Assembly: GCF_009604405.1 (NCBI RefSeq)
Contig: NZ_WEGK01000004.1
Span: 248,001-312,000 of the forward strand
Reading direction: 5' to 3'
Origin: Nocardia macrotermitis
GTDB taxonomy: Bacteria; Actinomycetota; Actinomycetes; Mycobacteriales; Mycobacteriaceae
DNA: 64,000 nt
Shown here: positions 52,672-61,879 of the stretch, piece by piece
Numbering within the stretch: the stretch's first letter is position 1
Layout: each line of letters begins with the position of its first letter
Notes under the pieces: model-generated
What the model saw: only the letters and a program-made list of their open reading frames with translations
What the model was told of the DNA's origin: nothing
The model's database searches: none
Position numbers and translations under genes: made by a program

Positions 52672-53801
52672 CACTGACGATCACCGATGTGGAGAAGTGG
52701 AATCCGGACAAACTCGGTACCGCCGCCACCGCGATCCACAAGCTGTACACCGATGTGGACACCAACGTCGTGACCAGCACCACCAAGATCGAGAACCTCC
52801 AGTGGGACGGCACCGCCGCCGCGGCGGCGAAGACTCGGATGGAACTCGAGAAGGCGTGCGCCTCGAAGGTCGGTGAGGCCCTGATGGGCCTGGAAACGGC
52901 GTTCAACCTGCGGGTGAAGGAACTCGGCAGTGCCAAGGACCAGGTCATCAGCATGCGCAATATCGCGACCACGCCCCCGCCCGGTGGTTCGCCCGCCTTC
53001 ACGGTCAGCCCGGAGGGCACGGTCTCCCCCGAAGCCCGGATCCAATGGTTTCGCGATCATTCGAAAAGCTCGGACGGCAAGAATCTGGTCGACCCCAAAA
53101 CGCTGGATCCGCTCTTCATCGCGATTCGCGCAGAAGCGGCCGCCCGGGAAAGGGACCTGACCGGCGCTCTCCAACATGCTGAGAGCGTGGCGAATACCCT
53201 CGTTCAGGAGATCACGCGCGCGAAAACATCTGTCGACGAGGTGCATACGAAACTCGGCGACCCCACATACTGCGTCACCTCCGCCGCTCCGGCGAACGTC
53301 AATCCCGCGTCGGTAAACCAGAATTCGACGACGCAGCATCAGACGCAGAATTACTCGCACGGTAACAACAACTCGTCGTCGCACAACAGTGGCAGCAATA
53401 TCGCCTACTCGACCTCGTCGAACACCCCACCATCGGTCACACCATCCGGTGATGAAAAAGAGTGGATCGCTCAGGCCAAGCAGATTCTGATCAGCATGGG
53501 CTACTCACCCAGCCAGATCGACGAGCACGCACTCGAAGTCATCATCCAGAACGAATCCAGCGGCAATCCGCACGCTATCAACGGTGACGACATAAACGCC
53601 CAACAGGGCCATCCCTCGAAGGGGCTGATGCAAACGATCGACAGCACCTTCAACCGGTGGGCCGCGCCCGGCCACACCGATATCTGGAATCCCGTCGATA
53701 ATATCGTGGCCGGGGCCCGCTATTCGATCGACAGGTACGGCACACTGAATCATCCGGGCGTTGTGTCTTACGACCAGACCGGTGTATACCACGGCTACTG
53801 A
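52668..53801 (+). CDS. ESX-type effector with WXG-like head and lytic transglycosylase tail
   Basis: 377 aa. Residues 1-100 form a WXG100-like helical hairpin (TSTTKIENLQWDGTAAAAAKTRMELEKA, W-D-G turn). Residues about 225-270 are an Asn/Ser/His-rich linker. The C-terminal 110 residues are a transglycosylase/lysozyme-like domain (IIQNESSGNPHAINGDD, then KGLMQTIDSTFNRWAAPGH, and NPVDNIVAGARYSIDRYG) with the catalytic Glu in QNESSG. No signal peptide, so export probably depends on the ESX-type head. It is co-translated with the EspC-like partner. Likely acts on peptidoglycan. Confidence 0.85.
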   Translation: MTLTITDVEKWNPDKLGTAATAIHKLYTDVDTNVVTSTTKIENLQWDGTAAAAAKTRMELEKACASKVGEALMGLETAFNLRVKELGSAKDQVISMRNIATTPPPGGSPAFTVSPEGTVSPEARIQWFRDHSKSSDGKNLVDPKTLDPLFIAIRAEAAARERDLTGALQHAESVANTLVQEITRAKTSVDEVHTKLGDPTYCVTSAAPANVNPASVNQNSTTQHQTQNYSHGNNNSSSHNSGSNIAYSTSSNTPPSVTPSGDEKEWIAQAKQILISMGYSPSQIDEHALEVIIQNESSGNPHAINGDDINAQQGHPSKGLMQTIDSTFNRWAAPGHTDIWNPVDNIVAGARYSIDRYGTLNHPGVVSYDQTGVYHGY

Positions 53802-53804
53802 CGA

Positions 53805-53824
53805 GAGCGTGAGCCGCCACGCTC
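53805..53824. terminator. Short hairpin between convergent genes
   Basis: GAGCGTG pairs with CACGCTC around a 6-base loop, four bases after the transglycosylase stop and 15 bases before the end of the lipoprotein gene on the other strand. No T-tract. Probable weak bidirectional terminator. Confidence 0.45.
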
Positions 53825-53838
53825 CACGCTTCACGACA

Positions 53839-55062
53839 TTATTGCGAATTGACCAGCAGCACGTACTGGGCCGTGACGCGCTGTTGTAAATCGTACAGCT
53901 GATCACCGGTCACGAGAATGGCGAATCGATGATAGGCGGCCAGACAACGGAATCTGCCGTCCGACGGAGTCGTCATCTGCTCATAACACACCGCGTCGGT
54001 TATATCCAGCGGCGGATCCACGTCTCGCCGATAGCCTTTCGAGTCAATTTTCGCGTACGCGGTGACAAGCGAGGCGGCCTTCGTATCACTCTGCGCCCGA
54101 AACACCGTGGACAACGGACTCCGAAGCACCAGATCGACCCCGGCGTCCCGCATCGAATCCTGCCGACCTGCCTGATCTGTAACGTAGTAGGTCATTTCGT
54201 CTCGTGTTGTGTAGTTCAGGTATCCGCGCCTGGTGAGAACCAGATCCCCTGCGACAGTGGGAGGTTGGATACCTTTGCGGCCGTGCAGAACGCCGGGCAG
54301 CAGATGGTCCGGGTCCTGCCGCAGCGTGTTCCACTTGTCCGTCGGTGTCGGTGCAAATTGGTCGAGCACCGGGATCTCGGCGTCCAAATATTTTCGAGTC
54401 ATAGAGGTCAGGGCCGACAGATCGGTCTTTCGCGTCTCGGCCAGCACCGTGATGACGTAGATACCGTGCGGCGTGCTGCTGCCAAGGGTCGGCACGGTGG
54501 GCCGCCAGTGTGCGGAGCTATCGGGATAGCCGGGAATCCTGACCGCGACATTACTCGGATTCCAGCCGAAGTCGACCGAATCGAGTTCCGTAGCAGCCGA
54601 TTTCGCTTCATCCACAGAGGGGAATCGAAGTACCGTAACGAATACTCCCTCCCGTTGCCGAACCTCGCCGCGGCCGTTCTCGAGGGGTATCGAATTATCT
54701 GCCGCGGACGAGTAGAACCCCTGGACGAACCGATGTTTCGTGAGCACCGCCTCGGAAGGTGGCACCAGATATTTCGCGGCCGACGCGGCATCCGGGAGCG
54801 GACCGGCCATCGCACCCAAACCGTATTTCGAATCCACCTCGTAGGGATTTAGGACCTTGTCCGCGAGGCGGTACGCCTCCAGCAGCGCGCGGTCCGAATC
54901 CTGTAACTGTGGCGTGGATTCGGCCGGGGTTGTGACATAGGTACCGGTATCCCACTGATTCACATCGGGTTTCGCCGAATCCGATGTTCCACATCCCGAG
55001 ACGACCAGCGCGCACACGGCGACGAAGCACCCTGCAACCGTGGGCAGAACACGTCTTTTCAT
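53839..55062 (-). CDS. Large lipoprotein downstream of two receptor kinases
   Basis: 407 aa. The signal MKRRVLPTVAGCFVAVCALVVSGCGTS has its acylated Cys near residue 24. The mature region is one long mixed alpha/beta domain with ADKVLNPYEVDSKYGLGAMAGP, LRFPSVDEAKSAATELD and a C-terminal TPSDGRFRCLAAYHRFAILVTGDQLYDLQQRV. I recall a Nocardia/Mycobacterium lipoprotein family like this (DUF7373-type) but cannot verify it. GGAG nine bases upstream of the start. It follows the second kinase by 28 bases, so it is the third gene of the unit. Confidence 0.75.
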   Translation of the reverse strand: MKRRVLPTVAGCFVAVCALVVSGCGTSDSAKPDVNQWDTGTYVTTPAESTPQLQDSDRALLEAYRLADKVLNPYEVDSKYGLGAMAGPLPDAASAAKYLVPPSEAVLTKHRFVQGFYSSAADNSIPLENGRGEVRQREGVFVTVLRFPSVDEAKSAATELDSVDFGWNPSNVAVRIPGYPDSSAHWRPTVPTLGSSTPHGIYVITVLAETRKTDLSALTSMTRKYLDAEIPVLDQFAPTPTDKWNTLRQDPDHLLPGVLHGRKGIQPPTVAGDLVLTRRGYLNYTTRDEMTYYVTDQAGRQDSMRDAGVDLVLRSPLSTVFRAQSDTKAASLVTAYAKIDSKGYRRDVDPPLDITDAVCYEQMTTPSDGRFRCLAAYHRFAILVTGDQLYDLQQRVTAQYVLLVNSQ

Positions 55063-55090
55063 ACTGCATTGCTCCAGATCGTCAGGCACG

Positions 55091-57019
55091 TCACGGCTGC
55101 GGGAGTTGTTCGGCGACCATGTTCACAACCGCTTCGGCCGCATTGCACAGCATCTGCTCGGTGCCGCCGGACTCCCTCGTAATTTGCACCTCCATGACAT
55201 CCGAGCTCAAATCATTGTCGACATTTCCCCAGACGAACTTCCGGGTGCATTGCGTATTACTGTCCTGAGCCGATGGCCACACCTTGAATTCTCCGAGATC
55301 GATGGGATCCCCGGTCGGCATGACTTCATGCGAGAGCGAGACATCCAGTGTGTTCTGACCGACCCACACACAATCATGCAGACCGGACAGCACGCCGGAC
55401 ACCGGCGGCCCGACATCCAGTCTGATCGCCACTGGAGGAACCACGGAACAGGGATCCAGTCGGACGATCGTATGCCGACTATTGGCGATCTGAGGCGGCC
55501 TGTGCAACCGATCGACTATCTTCGGCAACGCCTGTTCGGCCAGCTCGCATTCGTTCTTCGTCGCCTCGGTGTCGTCACTCTTGCGGGCCGCGATTTTTAC
55601 GACGAGTCCGAACTGCGGATCCATTTTCTTCGCCACGAGAGCTCGTGAACAACCGTAAGTCTCTTTCAACGTCGACTCGGCGACCGGTACCCCCTGCACG
55701 CTCTTACCGTCCTGCTGATATTTCTCCACGCTCGAGATATTCGCGATCTCGAGCGATACCACATATTTCTCGTAATCACCGGAGCATTGGTGGGAGCCCA
55801 AAGCCTGGAAATCCTGTTTCCACGCACCGAGCGACGGAAGCGGATCGTCCAACACCTTGCAGACATCGATCAGCCGCAGCCGGGTCAGGTTGAACTGCTC
55901 GAGCGGATTCGCCGGTGCGGCAGCATCTTCGCCACTGAATGCACCGCCGACCACCGCCGTGACCAACCCGGCCACCAGCGCCACGACCGCGACCAACGCG
56001 GCGATGATCCAGCGCCCAGGCAACTGTCGCGGCGGTTTGCGCGACATATGCGCGATCACCTCGTCGAAATCGCCGCCGAGCATCGTAGAAGCGGTCGGAT
56101 TCGGGTCGACGACCACAGTCGACTGCGGATCCGCCACCAGCATCCGCAATTCCTGATCCTGCTCCCGCATGGCCTGGAGAATCGCGGGCGGCCAGGGAGT
56201 ACTCGACGCGGTCGAGGGGCCGAGGAAATCGATGATCTGACCGGGCGTCGGCCGCTGGGCCGGGTCCTTGTACAGACAAGGTTCCACCAGTTGCCGCACG
56301 TTGGGGGGCAGCATGGACAGATCCGGCTCGGTGTTGACGATCTTGTAGAGCGTATGCGGCATCGATGAACCGGCGAACGGGCTCTTACCGCTGGCAGCCA
56401 TCGCGATGACCGAGCCGAAGGAGAATACGTCGCTCGCCGGGGTCAGCGGCTGGGATTCGGCCTGTTCCGGCGACATGAAGGCGGGTGAACCGATGATCGA
56501 CCCGGTATGGGTGAGATCCGAGCGTTCCGCCGCCACCCGCGCGATGCCGAAGTCGATCACCTTCGGTCCGTCGGCGGCGAGAATGATATTGGCGGGCTTG
56601 AGATCTCGATGCACCAACCCGGTCGCGTGAATCGCTTGCAGAGCAGTCGCCAAGCCGAGAGCCAACGCGTGAATGGCATCGACCGATAACGGACCGTACT
56701 TTTCCACCGCTCGATCCAGCGGCACTCCTGGGACGAATACCGAAGCAAGCCAGGGATTTTCGGACTCCACATCGTAATCGACAACCGCCGCGGTGAACGC
56801 ACCGGACACCCGTGCCGAAGCCTGTACCTCCCGCCGGAACCGCGGCAGGAAATCCTCCTGCTCGATCAGATGCGCGTGCACCCGTTTGACGGCCACCAGC
56901 CGCCCGTCCGGACCGACCGCCAGCAGCACCTCCCCCATGCCACCCTCACCGAGACGGCGAAGCAGGCGATACCGTCCGATCCGGTCCGCGCGACCGGGGT
57001 TCCATCGCTCGTCCATCAT
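55091..57019 (-). CDS. PknB-type receptor Ser/Thr kinase with extracytoplasmic sensor
   Basis: 642 aa. Kinase domain at about residues 17-275: LGEGGMGEVLLA, VAVKRVH (Lys), VHRDLKPANIIL (catalytic loop), DFGIA and SPAFMSPEQA. One membrane helix follows near 340-363. The outer domain contains two DUF3558-style blocks: RLIDVCKVLDDPLPSLG-type Cys motif and later RLDPCSVVPPVAIRLDVGPP with DCVWVGQ. No PASTA repeats, so it is not the cell-division PknB. ATG overlaps the upstream kinase stop by four bases. Confidence 0.9.
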   Translation of the reverse strand: MMDERWNPGRADRIGRYRLLRRLGEGGMGEVLLAVGPDGRLVAVKRVHAHLIEQEDFLPRFRREVQASARVSGAFTAAVVDYDVESENPWLASVFVPGVPLDRAVEKYGPLSVDAIHALALGLATALQAIHATGLVHRDLKPANIILAADGPKVIDFGIARVAAERSDLTHTGSIIGSPAFMSPEQAESQPLTPASDVFSFGSVIAMAASGKSPFAGSSMPHTLYKIVNTEPDLSMLPPNVRQLVEPCLYKDPAQRPTPGQIIDFLGPSTASSTPWPPAILQAMREQDQELRMLVADPQSTVVVDPNPTASTMLGGDFDEVIAHMSRKPPRQLPGRWIIAALVAVVALVAGLVTAVVGGAFSGEDAAAPANPLEQFNLTRLRLIDVCKVLDDPLPSLGAWKQDFQALGSHQCSGDYEKYVVSLEIANISSVEKYQQDGKSVQGVPVAESTLKETYGCSRALVAKKMDPQFGLVVKIAARKSDDTEATKNECELAEQALPKIVDRLHRPPQIANSRHTIVRLDPCSVVPPVAIRLDVGPPVSGVLSGLHDCVWVGQNTLDVSLSHEVMPTGDPIDLGEFKVWPSAQDSNTQCTRKFVWGNVDNDLSSDVMEVQITRESGGTEQMLCNAAEAVVNMVAEQLPQP

Positions 57020-58893
57020 TGCTTCCTCTGTTGCGTCACAACGGCTTCGAGTACGGGATCCATCCGCTGATATGCCTGCGCAGCGGTGATCTTCGGCTTC
57101 GCGTCGATGATGACCAGCACTATCTCGGCTTGATTCGAGGCTGCTGGGTTGGCGACGTAGTAGCTCGAGAATTGAGCGGAATAGGGCTGACTCGCGGTGT
57201 CGGTGTGTCGGACGACCTGCAACGGCCCGAGCGAACCGGCCTCCACCCGATCCGGAGGATAGGTTCCATCCATGTTCGCGGGCTGATCGGTCACCGACAA
57301 ACTCACCGAAAGCTGGTAATCGGGCGATGTCCATTCACAGTCGTGCACACCGGCCGCGCTGGGTGCGGCGGTAGCGCCCAGCGCGGTACTGATCGTTTTC
57401 GCGTCGACCGATGCGCACGGGTCCATTCGAACAATCGAGTTGGTCGGCAGGTCTGCCATGGGCGGCGCCGTCGCCAACCGGTTCACCACGAGCTTCAGAA
57501 TCGACGTCGCCAGGTCACATTGCTTCTCGCCCCCCGAAACACTCACTCCGATCGGCACTTTCGGGCTCACCGCCGGAAAGATCACCCGACTGCATGCCTG
57601 TGCCCCCAAGACCGACCCCTCCCCGGTGGTATCCAGCACCGGAAATCCGCCCGCGGTATCGCCGGTGTTCTTCTGATTCGCGGGGACCGGGTCGTCGCCG
57701 ACCTCCAGGCTCACATTCGCGGTACCGCCGCCGCTCAGGACCGTCGTTTCGCAGGTCCCCGAGTCGAACGGTTTCGTCGCGCCCGTGGACCCGACCGACC
57801 CGATGACGTCCGCGCCCAGCAGTTTGCAGGTGTCGACCAGGCGCATTTGATCGGTCGTGATGGCCAGATGTACCGGTGGGCTCGGTTGCGGACGTTCGAG
57901 GACGTACACACCGACTCCGGCCGCGGCGACCACGGCGAGCACTCCGGCCAGGCCCGCGAGCAGCCGCCGGGAGACGCGACGTCGCGGTGGGCTGTCGAGC
58001 ACCGTGTCCGGGAGCGCCGCCCACTGCTGCGCCTCGCCCCAACTGTCCGCGATCCGCTGCCGCACACCGACCGGCCAGACCGGCTGCGCGGTGATGCGCC
58101 CGGCGACGTCGAGGAGCTGGGCCGCGGTCGGGCGGTGGGCCGGGTTCTTGTCCAGGCAGGCGTCGACCACCGGGCGCAATTCCGGTGGGACGCCGCTGGT
58201 GTCGGCGCGGGTGTGTACGACGTTGTAGAGGGTCTGCGGGGTCGACTCCCCGGGAAACGGGTGGCGGCCGGTGGCGGCCAGGACCAGCATGCCGCCGACG
58301 GAGAACACGTCGCTGGCCGTGGTCAGGTCGTGGCCCTCGGCCTGTTCGGGGGACATGAAGGCCGGGGAGCCGATGAGTGAGCCGGTGGAGGTGAGCTGGG
58401 TCTGGGTTTCCAGGGCCCGGGCGATGCCGAAATCGATGACGCGGGGGCCGTCGGCGCCGAGCAGGACGTTGGCGGGTTTGAGGTCGCGGTGGATCATGCC
58501 CGCGCGGTGGATCTCCAGCAGGGCCGCGGCCAGCCCGGCGGTGAGCAGACGCAGACCGCCCAGCGGCAGCGGCCCGAGCTCTTCCACGGCCTCGCGCAGC
58601 GACGGGCCGGGGACGTACATGGAGGCGAGCCACGGTTCGGGGGCATCGGGATCGGCATCCATCACCGCGGCGGTGTAGGCGCCGGTAACCCGTTGCGACG
58701 CTTGCACTTCCATCCGGAAACGGGCCCGGAACTCCGGACTCCGCGCGAGCTGCCGATGCACCATCTTGACCGCGACCAGCCGCCCGTCCGGCGCGCGCCC
58801 GAGCAGCACCCGGCCCATCGCGCCCTGACCGATCACCGCGAGCAGCCGATGCCGTCCCGCGCTGCATGGATCGTTCGTCCCCAACGGCTTCAT
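57016..58893 (-). CDS. PknB-type receptor Ser/Thr kinase with extracytoplasmic sensor
   Basis: 625 aa paralogue of the kinase downstream. Kinase motifs: IGQGAMGRVLLG, VAVKMVH (Lys), IHRDLKPANVLL, DFGIA and SPAFMSPEQA. One membrane segment (about 322-344, GLAGVLAVVAAAGVGVYVL). The outer part again shows DUF3558-like blocks: RLVDTCKLLGADVIGSVG, RMDPCASVDAKTISTALG and DCEWTS. First gene of a three-gene unit. The two kinases probably arose by duplication and may phosphorylate each other or share a signal. Confidence 0.92.
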   Translation of the reverse strand: MKPLGTNDPCSAGRHRLLAVIGQGAMGRVLLGRAPDGRLVAVKMVHRQLARSPEFRARFRMEVQASQRVTGAYTAAVMDADPDAPEPWLASMYVPGPSLREAVEELGPLPLGGLRLLTAGLAAALLEIHRAGMIHRDLKPANVLLGADGPRVIDFGIARALETQTQLTSTGSLIGSPAFMSPEQAEGHDLTTASDVFSVGGMLVLAATGRHPFPGESTPQTLYNVVHTRADTSGVPPELRPVVDACLDKNPAHRPTAAQLLDVAGRITAQPVWPVGVRQRIADSWGEAQQWAALPDTVLDSPPRRRVSRRLLAGLAGVLAVVAAAGVGVYVLERPQPSPPVHLAITTDQMRLVDTCKLLGADVIGSVGSTGATKPFDSGTCETTVLSGGGTANVSLEVGDDPVPANQKNTGDTAGGFPVLDTTGEGSVLGAQACSRVIFPAVSPKVPIGVSVSGGEKQCDLATSILKLVVNRLATAPPMADLPTNSIVRMDPCASVDAKTISTALGATAAPSAAGVHDCEWTSPDYQLSVSLSVTDQPANMDGTYPPDRVEAGSLGPLQVVRHTDTASQPYSAQFSSYYVANPAASNQAEIVLVIIDAKPKITAAQAYQRMDPVLEAVVTQQRKQ

Positions 58894-59093
58894 CGCGGTC
58901 GCCTCCCCTCCCGTACCTGTTCGGCATGGTACCGAGCGAACCGTCGCGGCGCGCCCCCTCTCGCCGCAACCGGACCGATGCCGGGTGTGACTACGCCGAT
59001 CTCCGCGTAACGGCGCACCGCCCGCACCGTAAAGTCATTCGGAAGAAGCACCGCACGAGAACGCGGCACAACGTGCAGCGCGAGGAGCACCAA

Positions 59094-59873
59094 GTGTCAC
59101 TCCAACAGCCACTCGCCCCGCTTCCGCGGGAGGGCATCGGCTTCACGACGTCGTGGCCTGTCCGGACCGGTGATGTGGATCCGTACAACCGGGTGCGGCT
59201 CGATGCCGTGGCCCGTTATCTCCAGGACGTGGCCTGGGAGGAATTGGAGAGCGGGTTCTTCCATCGGACCGATCCGGTGTGGATCGTGCGGCGGACCGTG
59301 ATCGACGTGGTGCGACCGATTCTGTGGCCGGATCGGGTGGAGTTGCGGCGGTGGTGTTCGGCGATGTCGACCCGCTGGGCGAATATGCGGGTGCGGATCA
59401 CCAGCGACAACGGCGGTCTGATCGAGACCGAGGGTTTCTGGATCAACCTCAACGAATCGACCAATATGCCGACCCGGATCAGCGATCAGGGGCTGGCCCA
59501 TCTGGCCCGCACCACCAGCGAGACCCGGCTGCGCTGGCGGCAGTGGCTGACCGATCTGGCCCCCGCGGAATCCGACACCGATCTGCCGTTCCCGTTGCGC
59601 GCCACCGATATCGACCTCTACAACCACATCAGCACCAGCGTGTACTGGCAGGCGGTGGAGCACTATCTGATCGATATCCCCAAGCTCGTCGCGGGCCCGC
59701 ATCGGGCGGTCATCGAGTACATCGAGCCGGTGCTGGCGCGTCAGCACGTCAGCGTGCGCAGTCGCATCGAAACCGGCGACCGCACCGGGGAGGCCGCGTT
59801 GCGGTTGTGGTTCATGGTCGGCGGCACCACCACCACGACCGTGCGGATCGGCCCGTTGCCGGAATTAGGTTGA
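59094..59873 (+). CDS. Acyl-ACP thioesterase (FatA/FatB type)
   Basis: 259 aa with two hot-dog domains, the acyl-ACP thioesterase plan. First domain: FTTSWPVRTGDVDPYNRVRLDAVARYLQDVAWEEL. The second begins LPFPLRATDIDLYNHISTSVYWQAVEHYL, with the D-N-H catalytic set typical of the family (Asp/Asn/His). GTG start at 59094 with GAGGAG seven bases upstream; longer in-frame start codons lack a ribosome site. It would release free fatty acids from ACP. A 19-bp terminator follows. Confidence 0.88.
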   Translation: MSLQQPLAPLPREGIGFTTSWPVRTGDVDPYNRVRLDAVARYLQDVAWEELESGFFHRTDPVWIVRRTVIDVVRPILWPDRVELRRWCSAMSTRWANMRVRITSDNGGLIETEGFWINLNESTNMPTRISDQGLAHLARTTSETRLRWRQWLTDLAPAESDTDLPFPLRATDIDLYNHISTSVYWQAVEHYLIDIPKLVAGPHRAVIEYIEPVLARQHVSVRSRIETGDRTGEAALRLWFMVGGTTTTTVRIGPLPELG

Positions 59874-59912
59874 AATCCTTTCCGCGACAACCGAATACAC
59901 CGAAGTAGAAAA

Positions 59913-59955
59913 CGGATACGCCGGAGGATTCGGTGTGAATCCTCCGGCGTATCCG
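59913..59955. terminator. 19-bp perfect inverted-repeat terminator
   Basis: Arms of 19 bases at 59913-59931 and 59937-59955 are perfectly complementary, with a 5-base loop. On the minus strand the hairpin is followed by a TTTT run, so it ends fprB transcription; it also blocks read-through from the thioesterase gene. Confidence 0.92.
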
Positions 59956-59977
59956 ATTCGCTTGTCCCCGAAGGGGT

Positions 59978-61645
59978 TTACCCCCGGGCGGCCTTGAGCA
60001 GATCCTCGCGGGTGGTGAGTTTGACGCGGGGACGACCGCCGGACTTGCCCGCAGTGCGCTCGGCGGTGTCGATCGACTTCCAGCCCTCGCGGTCCACCAG
60101 ATCCGGCTGACGCTGGGCCAGCAGGGTCTTCAGGGCAGCCCGATCCGCCTGCGGCGCTTGGAGTTTGCCCGAGGTGAAATCGGCGAGCAGCTGCTCGACG
60201 GTCTCGGTGGCGTCGACCCGGTTGGAGCCGATGATGCCGCGCGGACCGCGCTTGATCCAGCCCGAGACGTAGATGCCCGGCAGATGCGAACCGTCCGCGA
60301 CGACCCGGCCGTGCTCGTTCGGGATGGTGCCGCTGCGCTCGTCGAACGGCAGCTCGCCCACCGGCTGACCGCGGTAGCCGATCGACCGCAACACCAGTGC
60401 GGCGGAGAGCGTTTCGGTGCGATCCGAGGCCCGCGCCACCACCCGGCCGTCCTCGACGACCAGCTCGTTGTGCACGATCTCGACCGCCTCGGCGTGGTCG
60501 TCGCCGGTGATCTCGGTGGGCGAGGTCAGGTAGCGGAAGACGATGCGCTTGTTGGCCGGGTTCGGCGTCTTGGCCGCGTATTCCTGTGCCAGTTCGTATT
60601 TCAGCCGCTGCGAGGGCTCGATGTCCGGATCGTCCAGCAGCGCCTGGCTTTCCGGATCCAGCTCCAGCTCGGCCGGATCGATGACGACGTCGATCCCCTT
60701 CAGATGCCCCAGCGCCATGAACTCCGAGGAGGTGTACGCGGCCTGCAGCGGACCACGCCGACCCAGCACCACGACCTCGCGGATGTTGCTCTGCCGCAGG
60801 GCATCCAGGGCGTGATCGGCGATATCGGTCTTGGCCAGCACGTCCGGGTCCAGGGTCAGCACGCGGGCGACGTCCAGTGCGACGTTGCCGTTGCCGACGA
60901 TGACCGCGCGCTCACCCGACAGGTCGAAGCCGCGCTCGGCGTAATCCGGATGGCCGTTGTACCAGGCCACGAACTCGGTCGCGGAATGGCTGCCGGGCAG
61001 ATCCTCACCGGGCACGTCCAGGCGGCGATCGGTGGACGCGCCGACCGCGTAGATCACCGCGTGGTGGTGGCTCACCAGCTCCTCGTGCGAGATGTGCTTA
61101 CCGACCTCGACATTCAGGTGGTATTGCAGCGTGTCGCGGCGGAAGGCGCTCTCGAACATGGTCGACACGCCCTTGGTGCCCGGGTGGTCGGGGGCCACAC
61201 CGGCGCGCACCAGCCCCCACGGGGTGGGCAGGCGGTCGAACATCTCCACCTCGACGTCGGCGCGGCGCAGCAGCTCCTCGGCGGCGTAGCAGGCCGCGGG
61301 CCCGGCCCCGACGATCGCGACCCGCAACGTGCCCAGGTCCTTCGGCGGACGCGCCGGGGTCACCAGCGGATCGAAGTTGGATTCGAGCGGGTGACGCTGG
61401 AAGTACGCGGCGTTGATCTCTGCGAAGCGCGCCAGGGACGCGCTCAGATCGTCCTCGGAGAAGATGGCCTCCACCGGGCAGGCATCCACACAGGCACCGC
61501 AGTCGATACAGGTGTCGGGGTCGATGTACAGCTGCTCGGTCGTCGCGAACTCGGGTTGCTCCGGAGTCGGACGAATGCAATCGACCGGGCACTCGGGTAC
61601 GCAGCTGGCATCGTCGCAACAGCGCTGCGTGATCACATAGGCCAT
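59978..61645 (-). CDS. fprB: FprB-type fused ferredoxin / ferredoxin-NADP reductase
   Basis: 555 aa from MAYVITQRCCDDASC, chosen over the longer frame because it gives the family start. The first about 85 residues are a 7Fe ferredoxin with CVPECPVDCIRP and CIDCGACVDACPVEAI. The reductase half has the FAD GxGxxG motif VAIVGAGPAACYAAEELLRR, NADPH motif VIVGNGNVALDVARVL, and PHPGTKG-type adrenodoxin-reductase motifs. It matches mycobacterial FprB, which passes NADPH electrons to ferredoxin-dependent enzymes such as P450s. Confidence 0.92.
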   Translation of the reverse strand: MAYVITQRCCDDASCVPECPVDCIRPTPEQPEFATTEQLYIDPDTCIDCGACVDACPVEAIFSEDDLSASLARFAEINAAYFQRHPLESNFDPLVTPARPPKDLGTLRVAIVGAGPAACYAAEELLRRADVEVEMFDRLPTPWGLVRAGVAPDHPGTKGVSTMFESAFRRDTLQYHLNVEVGKHISHEELVSHHHAVIYAVGASTDRRLDVPGEDLPGSHSATEFVAWYNGHPDYAERGFDLSGERAVIVGNGNVALDVARVLTLDPDVLAKTDIADHALDALRQSNIREVVVLGRRGPLQAAYTSSEFMALGHLKGIDVVIDPAELELDPESQALLDDPDIEPSQRLKYELAQEYAAKTPNPANKRIVFRYLTSPTEITGDDHAEAVEIVHNELVVEDGRVVARASDRTETLSAALVLRSIGYRGQPVGELPFDERSGTIPNEHGRVVADGSHLPGIYVSGWIKRGPRGIIGSNRVDATETVEQLLADFTSGKLQAPQADRAALKTLLAQRQPDLVDREGWKSIDTAERTAGKSGGRPRVKLTTREDLLKAARG

Positions 61646-61879
61646 ATCTCGCAGATCCTCGAAAACATTCATGGGGCCGTACCCGCACCGGGCTCGGAGC
61701 GGGACGGGCATCACACCCGATGCCTCTCAGCAATGGATGTGACGCCACCTTCAGTGTGCCTCGAGAGTGAGACGTCTCTCTCATCAGGATGCGTCCGAGC
61801 AGGGTTTCGGCAACCCGAAAACCGCCTCGTACGGCATGCCCGAACCCCGGTTCGGCCCGGTCGGCCTACGGTATCGGCT

